Part shown: positions 17,473-25,550 of the stretch, piece after piece
Layout of the letters: each line of letters begins with the position of its first letter
Position numbering within the stretch: the stretch's first letter is position 1
NCBI RefSeq assembly: GCF_001399755.1
Contig: NZ_LJCP01000006.1
Coordinates: 280,155-344,154, forward strand
Origin: Thiohalorhabdus denitrificans
GTDB lineage: Bacteria > Pseudomonadota > Gammaproteobacteria > Thiohalorhabdales > Thiohalorhabdaceae
Direction of reading: 5' to 3'
DNA length: 64,000 nucleotides
The notes under the pieces: generated by a model
Seen by the model: only the letters and a program-made list of their open reading frames with translations
What the model was told of the DNA's origin: nothing
Databases searched by the model: none
Made by a program: the position numbers and the translations under genes

Positions 17473-17976
17473 TCAGGTCCCGCTCCGGCATCCGGCGGCG
17501 GCTCCCACCGGTGCGCTCCGCAGCCAGCGCTCCATGGCCACGGCCCCGGCCTCCCCCTCGGCCGGTGCCCACGCCGCGAAGTCCTTGTCCGTGAGCGGGG
17601 CGTAGGGGCCCGGCTTGATCTCGAACAGCACCGTGCCCGGCTCCAGGGCGGCCACGCTGTGCCACGCCCCGGCGGGGATCTCCACCCCGTACAGCGGCCC
17701 GCCGGCGCGGATCTCGCAGCGCTCCGTGACGGTGCCGGCCTCGTCGAAGGTGAGGCAGGCCGCCGCGCCCGAAAGCGCCAGGAACAGCTCCCACTTGGGG
17801 GGATCGCCGTGGCGATGGGGGCGCACGTAGGTCCCCGGCTCGAAGGCGTTGAGCATGCGCTGCACCGGGTCGGCCAGCTCCGGGTGCAGGTTGTCGTTGG
17901 CCCGCAGCCGCTCCCGCCCCTGGGCGGCGTCGCTCAGGCGCGCGACCCGCTGGTCGTCGATGGGGGTGATGGGCAA
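17473..17976 (-). CDS. WbuC-family cupin metalloprotein
   Basis: A 167-residue protein from a TTG start at 17976 with a strong GGGAGGAG site 5 bases upstream; a longer frame lacks a site and reads as unstructured. The cupin metal motif is RPHRHGDPPKWELF (about residues 51-64), with a second motif GAWHSV (around 105). The family is named after WbuC of O-antigen clusters; its reaction is unknown. Its gene lies 61 bases after an alpha/beta hydrolase gene and is joined end to start with phrB, so it belongs to that leftward unit. Confidence 0.8.
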   Translation of the reverse strand: MPITPIDDQRVARLSDAAQGRERLRANDNLHPELADPVQRMLNAFEPGTYVRPHRHGDPPKWELFLALSGAAACLTFDEAGTVTERCEIRAGGPLYGVEIPAGAWHSVAALEPGTVLFEIKPGPYAPLTDKDFAAWAPAEGEAGAVAMERWLRSAPVGAAAGCRSGT

Positions 17977-18037
17977 GGTCTCCTCCCGATTGGTTGGGCC
18001 CGGGGCGCCGATTCCGGCGCAGGGCCGCCACTCAGGC

Positions 18038-18997
18038 CTACGCCAGGGCCTCCCCGGCCAGCACCGGCTCAACGAAGCCGCGGATGGCCGCCAGCACCTC
18101 GGGGGTGGTGGCGGGGCTCAGCAGGTCCCCGGCGAGGGTGTGGCGGGCGGGGTCCTCGGGCTCCTCGACGGGCACCAGCTCCTTGCGGGCGGCCCCCAGC
18201 CGGCGGTAGGCGGCGCGAATGGCCGAGGGCGCGACCACCCGGTCCCCGGGGCAGTACAGCACCTGGGTGGGCCGGCACACGCGCCCCAGGTCCAGGGCCC
18301 GAACCAGGCCCACCAGGCGCATCATGGGTACCAGGGCCGGGGTGGGGAAAGCCGGCGTGACCAGGCGGGCGTGCTCCTCGGTGGCCGGGGTGAAGCGGTG
18401 GGTGGCGCCGTGGATCCACGGCGACCACCGCTCGGCGCCCGGCAGCAGCAGGAGCTCCGCCAGGAGGTGGCGGGGGCCGAAGTTGGGGGAGACCAGCACG
18501 TAGGCGGCCACCTCCGGCGGGTCCACGGCGGCCGCCAGCCAGGTGGCCAGGGTCCCGCCGGTGGAGGTGCCCACCACCACGACCCGCTCCCCCAGCCGCT
18601 TCCCCACCGCCAGGGCCTCCCGGGCATCGGCCAGCCAGTCCGCCGTGCCCACCTCGGCCAGGGCCGCGCCGTCGCGGCCGTGCCCGGCGAGCCGGGTATG
18701 GAAGACGTTAGCCTCCCATTCCCCCGCGAGACGCTCGCACACCGGCACCAGCTCGCGGTGGGACCCGGCGAACCCGTGCAGGTAGACAATGGCGACGGGC
18801 GCCCGCGCGGGGCGCTCGGGGTGCGCCCAGCGGATGGTCTTGGCCAAGTGGGGCCGGAGGTCCGGCACCGCCGCCTCCCGCTCCTCGATGTAGCGCTGCA
18901 GTGCCGTCGGCTCCTGCGGCACCTGCGGCGGCGGGGGCACCGCCACCGCCGGCGGCCGCGCCATTCCCAGGGCCGCGCTTACCGCGCCGATGGGCAT
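18038..18997 (-). CDS. Alpha/beta hydrolase
   Basis: A 319-residue cytoplasmic hydrolase. After a Pro-rich N-terminal stretch (residues 14-32) the fold begins with VAIVYLHGFAGS (oxyanion-hole HGF). The nucleophile elbow is GTSTGG, the acid lies near PGDRVVAPS, and the histidine near PARHTLAGD. This arrangement fits the monoglyceride-lipase-like branch (serine hydrolase, COG2267-like). The substrate is unknown. It follows purU by 37 bases on the same strand, so the two are probably co-transcribed. Confidence 0.85.
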   Translation of the reverse strand: MPIGAVSAALGMARPPAVAVPPPPQVPQEPTALQRYIEEREAAVPDLRPHLAKTIRWAHPERPARAPVAIVYLHGFAGSHRELVPVCERLAGEWEANVFHTRLAGHGRDGAALAEVGTADWLADAREALAVGKRLGERVVVVGTSTGGTLATWLAAAVDPPEVAAYVLVSPNFGPRHLLAELLLLPGAERWSPWIHGATHRFTPATEEHARLVTPAFPTPALVPMMRLVGLVRALDLGRVCRPTQVLYCPGDRVVAPSAIRAAYRRLGAARKELVPVEEPEDPARHTLAGDLLSPATTPEVLAAIRGFVEPVLAGEALA

Positions 18998-19034
18998 GGT
19001 TCCCCTCCCTTTTCCATTGCGGGGCCCCGGATAG

Positions 19035-19898
19035 TCAGGTCCCGAACACCACCGTGCGGTTGCCCCACACGGCGACGCGGTCCTCCAGGTGCCAGCGCAC
19101 CGCCCGGGCCAGGACGCTGCGCTCCACCTCGCGGCCGCGCTCGCGCAGGTCGGCCACGCCGTCGCGGTGGGAGACGCGGATGACGTCCTGCTCGATCACC
19201 GGCCCGGCGTCCAGCTCGCTTGTGGCGTAGTGGGCGGTGGCGCCGATGAGCTTCACCCCCCGCTCGAAGGCCTGGCGGTAGGGGTCGGAGCCGGCGAAGG
19301 CGGGCAGGAAGGAGTGGTGGATGTTGATGATGCGGCTGGGGTACTGGGCCACGAACCCCGGCGACAGGATGCGCATGTAGCGGGCCAGCACCACCAGCTC
19401 GGCCCCCCACTCCCCAAGCTGGTCGAGCATGGCCGCCTCGGCTTCCTCCTGCGCCCCCTGCTCCACAGGGATGTGGCGGTAGGGCAGGCCGAAGGCCTCC
19501 ACCGCCTCTCGGTGGTCGGGGTGGTTGCTGATGACCCCGGCGAGCTCCGCCGGTAGCTCCCCCCGCGACCAGCGCCACAGCAGTTCCAGCAGAGCGTGGT
19601 CGGGCCGGGAAACCAGGATCGCCATGCGCTTGTGCTCGGCGGCGAAGGAGAGGTGCCAGTCCATTTCAAAGGGCTCGGCCACCTCGCGGCGGAATTCCGC
19701 CCGCAGCCAGTTGCCCGGCGGCTCCACATCGGGGCTGCGGAAGGCCACCCGCATGAAAAAGCAGCCCTGCTCCGGGTCGGTGGTGTGCTGGTCGAGGGCG
19801 GTGATGTTTCCCCTGTACTGGGTCAGGAACCCGGATACGGCGGCCACGATGCCCGGGCGGTCGGTGCAGGTGATCAGCAGGCGGGCATGGCCCTCCAT
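19035..19898 (-). CDS. purU: Formyltetrahydrofolate deformylase PurU
   Basis: A 287-residue enzyme that hydrolyses 10-formyl-THF to formate and THF, balancing one-carbon units and feeding formate to purine synthesis. The N-terminal ACT domain (LITCTDRPGIVAAVSGFL) and the C-terminal formyltransferase-fold domain are both complete: LARYMRILSPGFV, NIHHSFLPAFAGSDPY and GATAHYATSELDAGPVI, containing the catalytic Asn-His-Asp set. The start at 19898 has GGAGG 7 bases upstream; an ATG four codons earlier is possible. It follows the SDR gene by 65 bases. Confidence 0.95.
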   Translation of the reverse strand: MEGHARLLITCTDRPGIVAAVSGFLTQYRGNITALDQHTTDPEQGCFFMRVAFRSPDVEPPGNWLRAEFRREVAEPFEMDWHLSFAAEHKRMAILVSRPDHALLELLWRWSRGELPAELAGVISNHPDHREAVEAFGLPYRHIPVEQGAQEEAEAAMLDQLGEWGAELVVLARYMRILSPGFVAQYPSRIINIHHSFLPAFAGSDPYRQAFERGVKLIGATAHYATSELDAGPVIEQDVIRVSHRDGVADLRERGREVERSVLARAVRWHLEDRVAVWGNRTVVFGT

Positions 19899-19963
19899 AA
19901 TGGCCTCCATAACCGGCTTCAATTTCCCCACGCTACGTAGGGAGACGCCCCGCGGCAAGCACG

Positions 19964-20713
19964 TTAGCGGGTGCGCCCGCCCGGGGTGCGCAGGTCGGCA
20001 AAGCCGCCGTCCACCGCGAGCACCTGCCCCGTAATCCACCCGGCCTCCTCGGACAACAGCCAGGCCATGGCCGCGGCGGCATCCGCGGGGGTGCCATAGC
20101 GGCCCAGGGGGTACTGCTCGGCGATGCTCCGCTCCGCCTCGGGGGAGCGGAACATGGGCTCGGTGGCCGGGCCGCGCAGCAGACCCGGGGCGACGGCGTT
20201 GATGCGGATGCCGTCGCGCGCGTAGGTGGCAGCGGCGCTGCGCGCCAGGCCCTCCACGGCGGCCTTGGCAGCAGCCACCGCCTCGTGGTTGGGCACACCG
20301 GCCCGGGCCACGGTGGAGCTTACCAAAACGGCGGCTCCCTCCCCTCCGGCTCGGCGCAATTCCGCCACCCACGCTTGTAGGGTGAAGAAGGCGCTGTCCA
20401 GGTTGGCCGCCAAGCAATCGCGGTAGGCGGCGGTGTTGGTACGGTGCAGGGGCTTGATCAGCCGGGAACCGGCACAGTGGGCCAAGGCGTGGGGCGGGCC
20501 GTCCGCTCCGGAGGCTTCGGTAACCGCGTGCTGTGCGCCCTCCGGGGTGGAGACATCAGCATGGATCAGGACGGCGCCCCATGAGGCCGCCTGCTCCTTC
20601 AAGGCCTCCGGGGCGCGGGTGGCCAGGGCCAGCTCCCACCCCTGCGCATAGAGGTGGGCGGCAAGCGCTTTTCCGAGGCCGCCGCTAGCACCGGTGATAA
20701 GGGTCCGGGCCAT
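19964..20713 (-). CDS. Short-chain dehydrogenase-like protein lacking the catalytic tyrosine
   Basis: A 249-residue Rossmann protein. The NAD(P) motif TGASGGLG (7-14), N104 and SS at 132-133 are present, but the YxxxK motif reads V146-A-A-A-K150: the codon is GTG, so the tyrosine is replaced by valine. PGLLRGPAT and the C-terminal QVLAVDGGF are otherwise normal. From memory, a subgroup of proteobacterial SDR proteins carries the same PNHEA[VI]AAAK segment, so this may be a standing variant rather than decay. GGAGGAG precedes the ATG. It may bind a nucleotide without classical oxidoreduction, or use another acid. Confidence 0.85.
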   Translation of the reverse strand: MARTLITGASGGLGKALAAHLYAQGWELALATRAPEALKEQAASWGAVLIHADVSTPEGAQHAVTEASGADGPPHALAHCAGSRLIKPLHRTNTAAYRDCLAANLDSAFFTLQAWVAELRRAGGEGAAVLVSSTVARAGVPNHEAVAAAKAAVEGLARSAAATYARDGIRINAVAPGLLRGPATEPMFRSPEAERSIAEQYPLGRYGTPADAAAAMAWLLSEEAGWITGQVLAVDGGFADLRTPGGRTR

Positions 20714-20785
20714 CCACGCTCCTCCGCGGCCAGGTGGCGGGAATTCCTCTTCAAGCTGTTAGCAAGTGGCGAGCGTGGGGGCAAG

Positions 20786-20821
20786 GCGGGGGAGCCGGTT
20801 CTCTAGTGGGGGCTCTCCCGC
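20786..20821 (-). terminator. Hairpin in the 177-base gap between tgt and the SDR gene
   Basis: Eleven-base arms (20786-20796 and 20811-20821) pair with a single G-U wobble around a 15-base loop. No T-run follows on the minus strand, so it is a weak terminator candidate, or an mRNA stem downstream of tgt. Confidence 0.4.
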
Positions 20822-20890
20822 CCCCGGCCCTTTGGAAGGTTTCAGGACAGGCGGGACGGGCGCGGCGAGGACGCCACTTCGGGGATTTGG

Positions 20891-22027
20891 TTATGCCCCG
20901 GCCTGCTTGGGCTTCGCCTGGCGCTCCCGGAAGGCGGCGGCGAAATCGGCGAATCGCCCCTCCTCCACGGCCGCCCGCATGGCGGCCATGAGCTCCTGGT
21001 AGAAGTGCAGGTTGTGCCAGGTGAGTAGCACCCAGCCCAGCAGCTCCCCGGAGCGGAACAGGTGATGGAGGTAGCCCTTGGAATAGTCGCGGGAGGCGGG
21101 GCAGCTGGAGTTGGGATCCAGGGGCTCGTGGTCGTCGCGGAAGCGGGCGTTGGTGAGCTTGAGGTCCCCGCCCCAGGTGAAGGCTAGGCCGCGCCGCCCG
21201 GAGCGGGTGGGCAGAACGCAGTCGAACATGTCGATGCCACGCTCCACCGCGTCCACCAGGTCCACCGGCTTGCCCACGCCCATCAGGTAGCGCGGCCGGT
21301 CCGTGGGCAGCACGGGGGTGGTCACCTCCAGGGTGTGGTTGCGCTCCGCCGCGGGCTCCCCCACCGCCAGCCCGCCCACGGCGTAGCCGTGGAAGCCCAT
21401 CTCCACCAGTCGCCGTGCCGACTCCTCGCGCAGGTGGTCGTGCACCCCGCCCTGGACGATGCCGAACAGGCCGTAGCCGGGTCGATTCTCGAAGGCGGCC
21501 TTGGAGCGCTCCGCCCAGCGCAGGGTCAGGTCCAGGGAGCGCTTGGCCTCGTCCTCCTCGCAGGGATAGGGCGGGCACTCGTCGAAGACCATGGTGATGT
21601 CGGCGTCGAGCAGGCGCTGGATCTCCACCGACGACTCCGGGGTCATCTCCCAGTAGCTGCCGTCGATGTGGCTGCGGAAGGTGACGCCGTTCTCGTCGAG
21701 CTTGCGGAGGTCCGTGAGCGACAGCACCTGGTAGCCGCCGGAGTCGGTGAGGATGGGGCCGTCCCAGTTCATGAACCGGTGCAGGCCGCCGAACTCCGCC
21801 ACCCGCTCCGCGCCCGGGCGCAGCATGAGGTGGTAGGCGTTGCCGAGCAGGATCTGCGCCCCGGTGGCCGCCACCTGCTCGGGAAGCATGCCCTTCACCG
21901 TGCCGGCGGTGCCCACGGGCATGAAGGCGGGGGTGTCGATGGGGCCGCGGCCCGTGACCACCCGGCCGCGCCGGGCGGCGCCGTCGGTGGCGAGGAGGTC
22001 GAAGGAGAAGTCGGGGGTATCGGTCAC
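20891..22027 (-). CDS. tgt: tRNA-guanine transglycosylase Tgt with altered zinc site
   Basis: A 378-residue TGT, which exchanges guanine 34 of tRNA(Asp/Asn/His/Tyr) for preQ1. The general base D95 (LTDSGGYQV), the nucleophile D269 ([12 protein letters not shown]) and GGLAVGE are intact. The structural zinc site is not: aligned to the known ligands Cys-x-Cys-x2-Cys...His, this protein has S307, C309, S312 and H338, so two of three cysteines are serine. TRSGR and [14 protein letters not shown] are closer to alphaproteobacterial TGTs than to the E. coli form, which has TRNARNG. It follows queA across a REP pair, in the queA-tgt order common in proteobacteria. Confidence 0.93.
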   Translation of the reverse strand: MTDTPDFSFDLLATDGAARRGRVVTGRGPIDTPAFMPVGTAGTVKGMLPEQVAATGAQILLGNAYHLMLRPGAERVAEFGGLHRFMNWDGPILTDSGGYQVLSLTDLRKLDENGVTFRSHIDGSYWEMTPESSVEIQRLLDADITMVFDECPPYPCEEDEAKRSLDLTLRWAERSKAAFENRPGYGLFGIVQGGVHDHLREESARRLVEMGFHGYAVGGLAVGEPAAERNHTLEVTTPVLPTDRPRYLMGVGKPVDLVDAVERGIDMFDCVLPTRSGRRGLAFTWGGDLKLTNARFRDDHEPLDPNSSCPASRDYSKGYLHHLFRSGELLGWVLLTWHNLHFYQELMAAMRAAVEEGRFADFAAAFRERQAKPKQAGA

Positions 22028-22128
22028 GGAGATCCCTCAAAAAGGCGAAAACGGCCACGGGAGAAAACGCCAAGGCGCCAAGAAGCCAAGGAAGAAAGCA
22101 AAAAAAGCCGACCCATGCTCATAGGCCC

Positions 22129-22273
22129 GTAGGAGCGGCGGCCCCCGCCGCGACCACCGGGCAAGCATCCCCGGCCTGAGCCCTGGCCACCTCTGCAAAA
22201 CAAAGCCCGAGACGGGGGCAAGTGCAGAGTGGGGCTCCTTATGCCAGGTCGCGGCGGGGGCCGCCGCTCCTAC
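22129..22273. repeat. REP pair (BIME) between queA and tgt
   Basis: GTAGGAGCGGCGGCCCCCGC plus CGCGAC at 22129-22154 and its inverted partner at 22248-22273 lie about 95 bases apart. Each is itself a palindrome (GCGGCG/CGCCGC). They fill most of the 266-base gap and would fold into a large cruciform in the queA-tgt transcript. The remaining sequence at 22040-22125 is A-rich, with nothing recognised. Confidence 0.75.
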
Positions 22274-22293
22274 CGGCTAATTCGGAAGCCCCC

Positions 22294-23328
22294 TCAGTCC
22301 TTCTCCGGATGCAGCAGGCACGCATCCCCGTAGGAATAGAACCGGTATTCGGCCTCCACCGCGTGCGCGTAGGCGGCCTTGATCCGCTCCAGGCCGGAGA
22401 AGGCGGCCACCAGCATGAGCAGGGTGGACTTGGGCAAGTGGAAGTTGGTGACCATGAGGTCCGCGGCCCGGAAGCGGTAGCCCGGAGTGATGAAGATGTC
22501 CGTCTCGCCGCTCCAGGGCCGCAGTACGCCGTCCTCCCCGGCGGCGGTCTCCAGCAGGCGCAGGCTGGTGGTGCCCACCGGCACGATGCGCCCGCCCGCT
22601 GCTCTCACCGCGTTGACCCGCTCCGCCGTGGCTGCCTCCACCACCCCGTACTCGGCGTGCATTATGTGGTCGCGGGTGTCCTCCACCTTCACCGGCAGGA
22701 AGGTGCCCGCCCCCACGTGCAGGGTGACGGTGGTCCACTCGATGCCGGCGGCCTCCAGCTCCGCCATGAGCCGGTCGGTGAAGTGCAGGGCGGCCGTGGG
22801 GGCGGCCACGGCCCCGGGCTTGGCGGCGAAGCGGGTCTGGTAGTCGGCGCGGTCCGCGGCCTCGTCCTCCCCGCCGCGGATGTAGGGGGGCAGGGGCATG
22901 TGGCCGTGGGCGTCCAGGGCGGCCATGAGCGCCGCGCCCTCCCGGTCGAATTCCAGCACCACCTCGCCGCCGTCGCGTTTCTCGGCCACCTCGGCGGCGA
23001 AATCCTCGGCGATGCGCACCGTCTGTCCGGGCTTGAGGCGCTTGGCCGGGCGGGCGAAGGCGGCCCAGCGCGGTCCGCCCAGCGGCTTGTGCAGGGTCAG
23101 CTCCACGCGCACCGCGTCCCGGTGCCCCACCAGGCGCGCCGGGATCACCTGGGTGTCGTTGAACACCAGCAGGTCCCCGGGCCGCAGCAGCCGGGGCAGG
23201 TCGCGGACCCCGTAATCGCCGAGGCCGTCGGGCCGCACCTCCAGCAGGCGCGCGGCGTCCGCCGGGCGCGCGGGATGCTGGGCGATGCGGTCCTCGGGGA
23301 GCTGGAAGTCGAATTCGTCGATGCGCAT
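22294..23328 (-). CDS. queA: S-adenosylmethionine:tRNA ribosyltransferase-isomerase QueA
   Basis: A 344-residue enzyme that transfers and isomerises the ribosyl part of SAM onto preQ1 in tRNA, giving epoxyqueuosine. The start at 23328 gives the family N-terminus [19 protein letters not shown]. Other signatures are [48 protein letters not shown] and [19 protein letters not shown]. It is upstream of tgt in the same direction and divergent from the aminopeptidase gene. Confidence 0.97.
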   Translation of the reverse strand: MRIDEFDFQLPEDRIAQHPARPADAARLLEVRPDGLGDYGVRDLPRLLRPGDLLVFNDTQVIPARLVGHRDAVRVELTLHKPLGGPRWAAFARPAKRLKPGQTVRIAEDFAAEVAEKRDGGEVVLEFDREGAALMAALDAHGHMPLPPYIRGGEDEAADRADYQTRFAAKPGAVAAPTAALHFTDRLMAELEAAGIEWTTVTLHVGAGTFLPVKVEDTRDHIMHAEYGVVEAATAERVNAVRAAGGRIVPVGTTSLRLLETAAGEDGVLRPWSGETDIFITPGYRFRAADLMVTNFHLPKSTLLMLVAAFSGLERIKAAYAHAVEAEYRFYSYGDACLLHPEKD

Positions 23329-23414
23329 TGGATTCGTCGGTTTGCAGGGAGGGCCAATTGTACGGGGTGGCGGCAGGGGCTGCATCCGCGGCCCGGCCAC
23401 CCTTCCATGACTCG

Positions 23415-23630
23415 TTGTGGGAGCGGTCCGTGACCGCGACCAACGGGCCCCCGGGACGAGTCGCGGCTGGTAGCCGCTCCCACCTCCCCAATTCCACACA
23501 CCGGCCTAACCCGCGTAGCCGGGAATCGCGGCATTCGCCCGTCGGGGAGCAGAGCTTGTGGGAGCGGCCAGTGACCGCGACGCCGTTGCCGATCCGAGGC
23601 AGTCGCGACGGATAGCCGCTTGCATGTAGG
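23415..23630. repeat. Cluster of REP-like elements upstream of apeB/queA
   Basis: Four palindromic units occur: TTGTGGGAGCGGTCCGTGAC (23415 on), GTCGCGGCTGGTAGCCGC (23460-23477, then TCCCAC), TTGTGGGAGCGGCCAGTGAC (23556 on) and GTCGCGACGGATAGCCGC (23602 on). They alternate in orientation, forming two BIME-like pairs in the 400-base gap between divergent queA and apeB. The promoters of both genes must lie within or beside them. Confidence 0.75.
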
Positions 23631-23727
23631 AACGGGACATCAGCTGCCGCTTCCTACCGGGGGGACTCCTCACCTTCGCGCCCGGTTCGGTAGGATGGGG
23701 CTTTTCCCCCGCAAGAAGGCGCAGCGC

Positions 23728-25077
23728 ATGAACGAGCAGGATCGCCGCCAGACCGCCCAGGACCTCCTGGACTACATCGACGCCAGCCCCAGCCCCTGGC
23801 ACGCCGTGGCCAACGCCATGGAGGCGCTGGAGCGCCGGGGCTACCAGCGGCTGTGGGAGGAGGAGACCTGGGACCTGCTTCCGGGACGGGCCTACTACGT
23901 GGTTCGCGACGACTCCAGCCTCATCGCCTTCCGCATCGGGAACGCCGCCCTGGAGGACGCCGGGTTCCGCATCGTGGGGGCCCACACCGACTCCCCCGGC
24001 TTCCGGGTCAAGCCCAACGCGGCCTTCGCCAAGGGCCCCCTGGCCGTGCTGGGTACCGAGATCTACGGCGGTCCCATCCTGGCCACCTTCACCGACCGCG
24101 ACCTGACCCTGGCGGGCCGGGTCTTCGTGCGGGACAAGGACGCCGAGACCGGCGTGTCGCCCGTGCTGGTGAACTTCGCCCGCCCGCTGCTGCGCCTGCC
24201 CAACCTCGCCATCCACATGAACCGGGAGGTGAACAAGGAGGGGCTCAAGCTCGATTACCAGGAGCAGCTACCCCTGTTCCTGAGCGCCCTGTCCGAGGAG
24301 CTGCCCCCGGAGCGGCAGTTCCGGCGCCTGCTCGCGGAGCAAGCGGGGGTCAAGGAAGAGGACCTGGTCTCCTGGGGCCTGGCGGTGGCGGACACCCAGC
24401 CCGGCGCCTTCTGGGGCCCCGACAACGAGTTCCTCGCCGACAGCCAGGTCGACAACCTGGCCTCCTGCCACGCCGCGCTGGCGGCGCTGCCCGAGGAGAC
24501 CGCCGACGCCGGCGTGGCCGTGGCGGCCCTGTTCGACCACGAGGAGGTGGGCAGCGAGTCCTACAAGGGCGCGGCGGGCAACTTCCTGGAGAGCGTCCTG
24601 GCGCGCATCGCCGAGGAGCTGGAGCTGAGCGAGGGCGGCTACCGGTCCGCCCTGGCGCGCAGCTGGCTGCTGTCCGCGGACATGGCCCACGCCACCCATC
24701 CCCACTACCCCGGCCACCACGAGCCCCAGCACCCCGTGAAGGTCAACGAGGGGCCGGTGATCAAGATCAACGCCGCCCAACGCTACGCCACCGACGAGCT
24801 GGGCGAGGCCTTCTTCGTCCATCTTTGCGAGGCGAGCGGCGTTCCCCACCAGCGCTACATCCACCGCAACGATCTGCCCTGCGGCTCCACCATCGGCCCC
24901 ATGATGGCGGCGCGTCTCGGCCTGCGAACGGTGGATGTAGGCAACCCCATGTGGGCCATGCACTCCCTCCGCGAGAGCGCCGGCGCCCTGGACCACGGCG
25001 CCCTGATCCGGGTGCTGGAGACCTTCTACACCACCGGACAAGGTGGTGTGGGCGGGTCCTTGGACATCCTGCCCTAG
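23728..25077 (+). CDS. apeB: M18-family aminopeptidase
   Basis: A 450-residue zinc aminopeptidase of the aspartyl-aminopeptidase type, which would trim peptides in the cytoplasm as a large oligomer. The start at 23728 (MNEQDRRQTAQDLLDYI) follows AAGAAGG. Metal and catalytic motifs are GAHTDSPGFRVKP (first His), DSQVDNLASC (bridging Asp), LFDHEEVGSES (Glu-Glu) and DMAHATHPHYP (Asp), with a final His in PMWAMHSLRE. Length matches the family. It is divergent from queA. Confidence 0.93.
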   Translation: MNEQDRRQTAQDLLDYIDASPSPWHAVANAMEALERRGYQRLWEEETWDLLPGRAYYVVRDDSSLIAFRIGNAALEDAGFRIVGAHTDSPGFRVKPNAAFAKGPLAVLGTEIYGGPILATFTDRDLTLAGRVFVRDKDAETGVSPVLVNFARPLLRLPNLAIHMNREVNKEGLKLDYQEQLPLFLSALSEELPPERQFRRLLAEQAGVKEEDLVSWGLAVADTQPGAFWGPDNEFLADSQVDNLASCHAALAALPEETADAGVAVAALFDHEEVGSESYKGAAGNFLESVLARIAEELELSEGGYRSALARSWLLSADMAHATHPHYPGHHEPQHPVKVNEGPVIKINAAQRYATDELGEAFFVHLCEASGVPHQRYIHRNDLPCGSTIGPMMAARLGLRTVDVGNPMWAMHSLRESAGALDHGALIRVLETFYTTGQGGVGGSLDILP

Positions 25078-25207
25078 CCGGAGCCGGGTGCAACGTCCTC
25101 CTGACTGTCCCGCTGTCTGTCCCGGCCAAGGTCCAGTCAGGGGTGTGCCTTCGAGGTACGGGTGATTACGAAGGGTCTAGGGGAAATCCCTTAGACCCCC
25201 TGGGAAG

Positions 25208-25240
25208 TTTTCCACGCAGGCTGTGGAAAACCTTGTGGAA
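25208..25240 (+). repeat. DnaA-box-like repeat element, copy 3
   Basis: TTTTCCACGCAGG then CTGTGGAAAACCTTGTGGAA. It shares CTGTGGA-AACCTTGTGGA with the copy at 2145-2190, 23 kb away. TGTGGAAAA is one base from a DnaA-box complement. An AT-rich tract starts about 50 bases downstream. Confidence 0.55.
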
Positions 25241-25391
25241 GAATGAGTTCGGGCCCCAGGGGAAAGGGGACGAAGACCGTCCTGCCTAATCTTTAATCAC
25301 ATTAAACAATTTAAAAACAAAGACTTACTTATAAGTCCTTGCGTGGCCTGGATCCTCGCGATCCTTGACAGGGGGGTCCGGGTTGTGGACT

Positions 25392-25494
25392 GGACATGGG
25401 GATGTCCTCTAGGGGCCTACCCCGGACCGCTCCCCCGACGCCAGCCGCGCCGCATGTCCCCGAGCCTGGCATGGGACTGTCCAGGACATGGGGA
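25392..25494. promoter_or_regulatory. Candidate operator pair upstream of the gene at 25551
   Basis: GGACATGGGGA occurs twice (25392-25402, 25484-25494). In the first copy it forms GGACA-N6-TGTCC; the second is preceded by TGTCC, giving the perfect palindrome TGTCC-A-GGACA (25478-25488). The second ends 8 bases before a TATAGT box. This looks like a regulator site, but the factor is unknown. Confidence 0.4.
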
Positions 25495-25550
25495 ATTTCC
25501 GGTATAGTTACTGCCTCGGGTTCCCTTTGATGTCCAGGCAGGAAGTTGCC

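Larger units (their letters stand above)
25078..25550. other. 470-base non-coding region with DnaA-box-like, AT-rich and repeated motifs
   Basis: No gene is seen. It contains a third copy of the TTTTCCAC/CTGTGGAAAACCTTGTGGA element (25208-25240), a strikingly AT-rich tract (about 25287-25336) and a GACTTA-CTTA-TAAGTC palindrome (25322-25337). Two copies of GGACATGGGGA (25392-25402 and 25484-25494) follow, and TATAGT at 25503-25508 is a possible -10 element for the gene starting at 25551. Confidence 0.6.

Noticed and set aside
22222..23433. A 403-residue open frame antisense to queA.
   Set aside because: It is a shadow of queA, with low-complexity Gly/His/Val content.
23415..23630. A CRISPR-like spaced repeat array.
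   Set aside because: The repeats are short palindromes alternating in orientation with variable spacing and no constant-length spacers; they fit REP/BIME elements. No cas genes are present.
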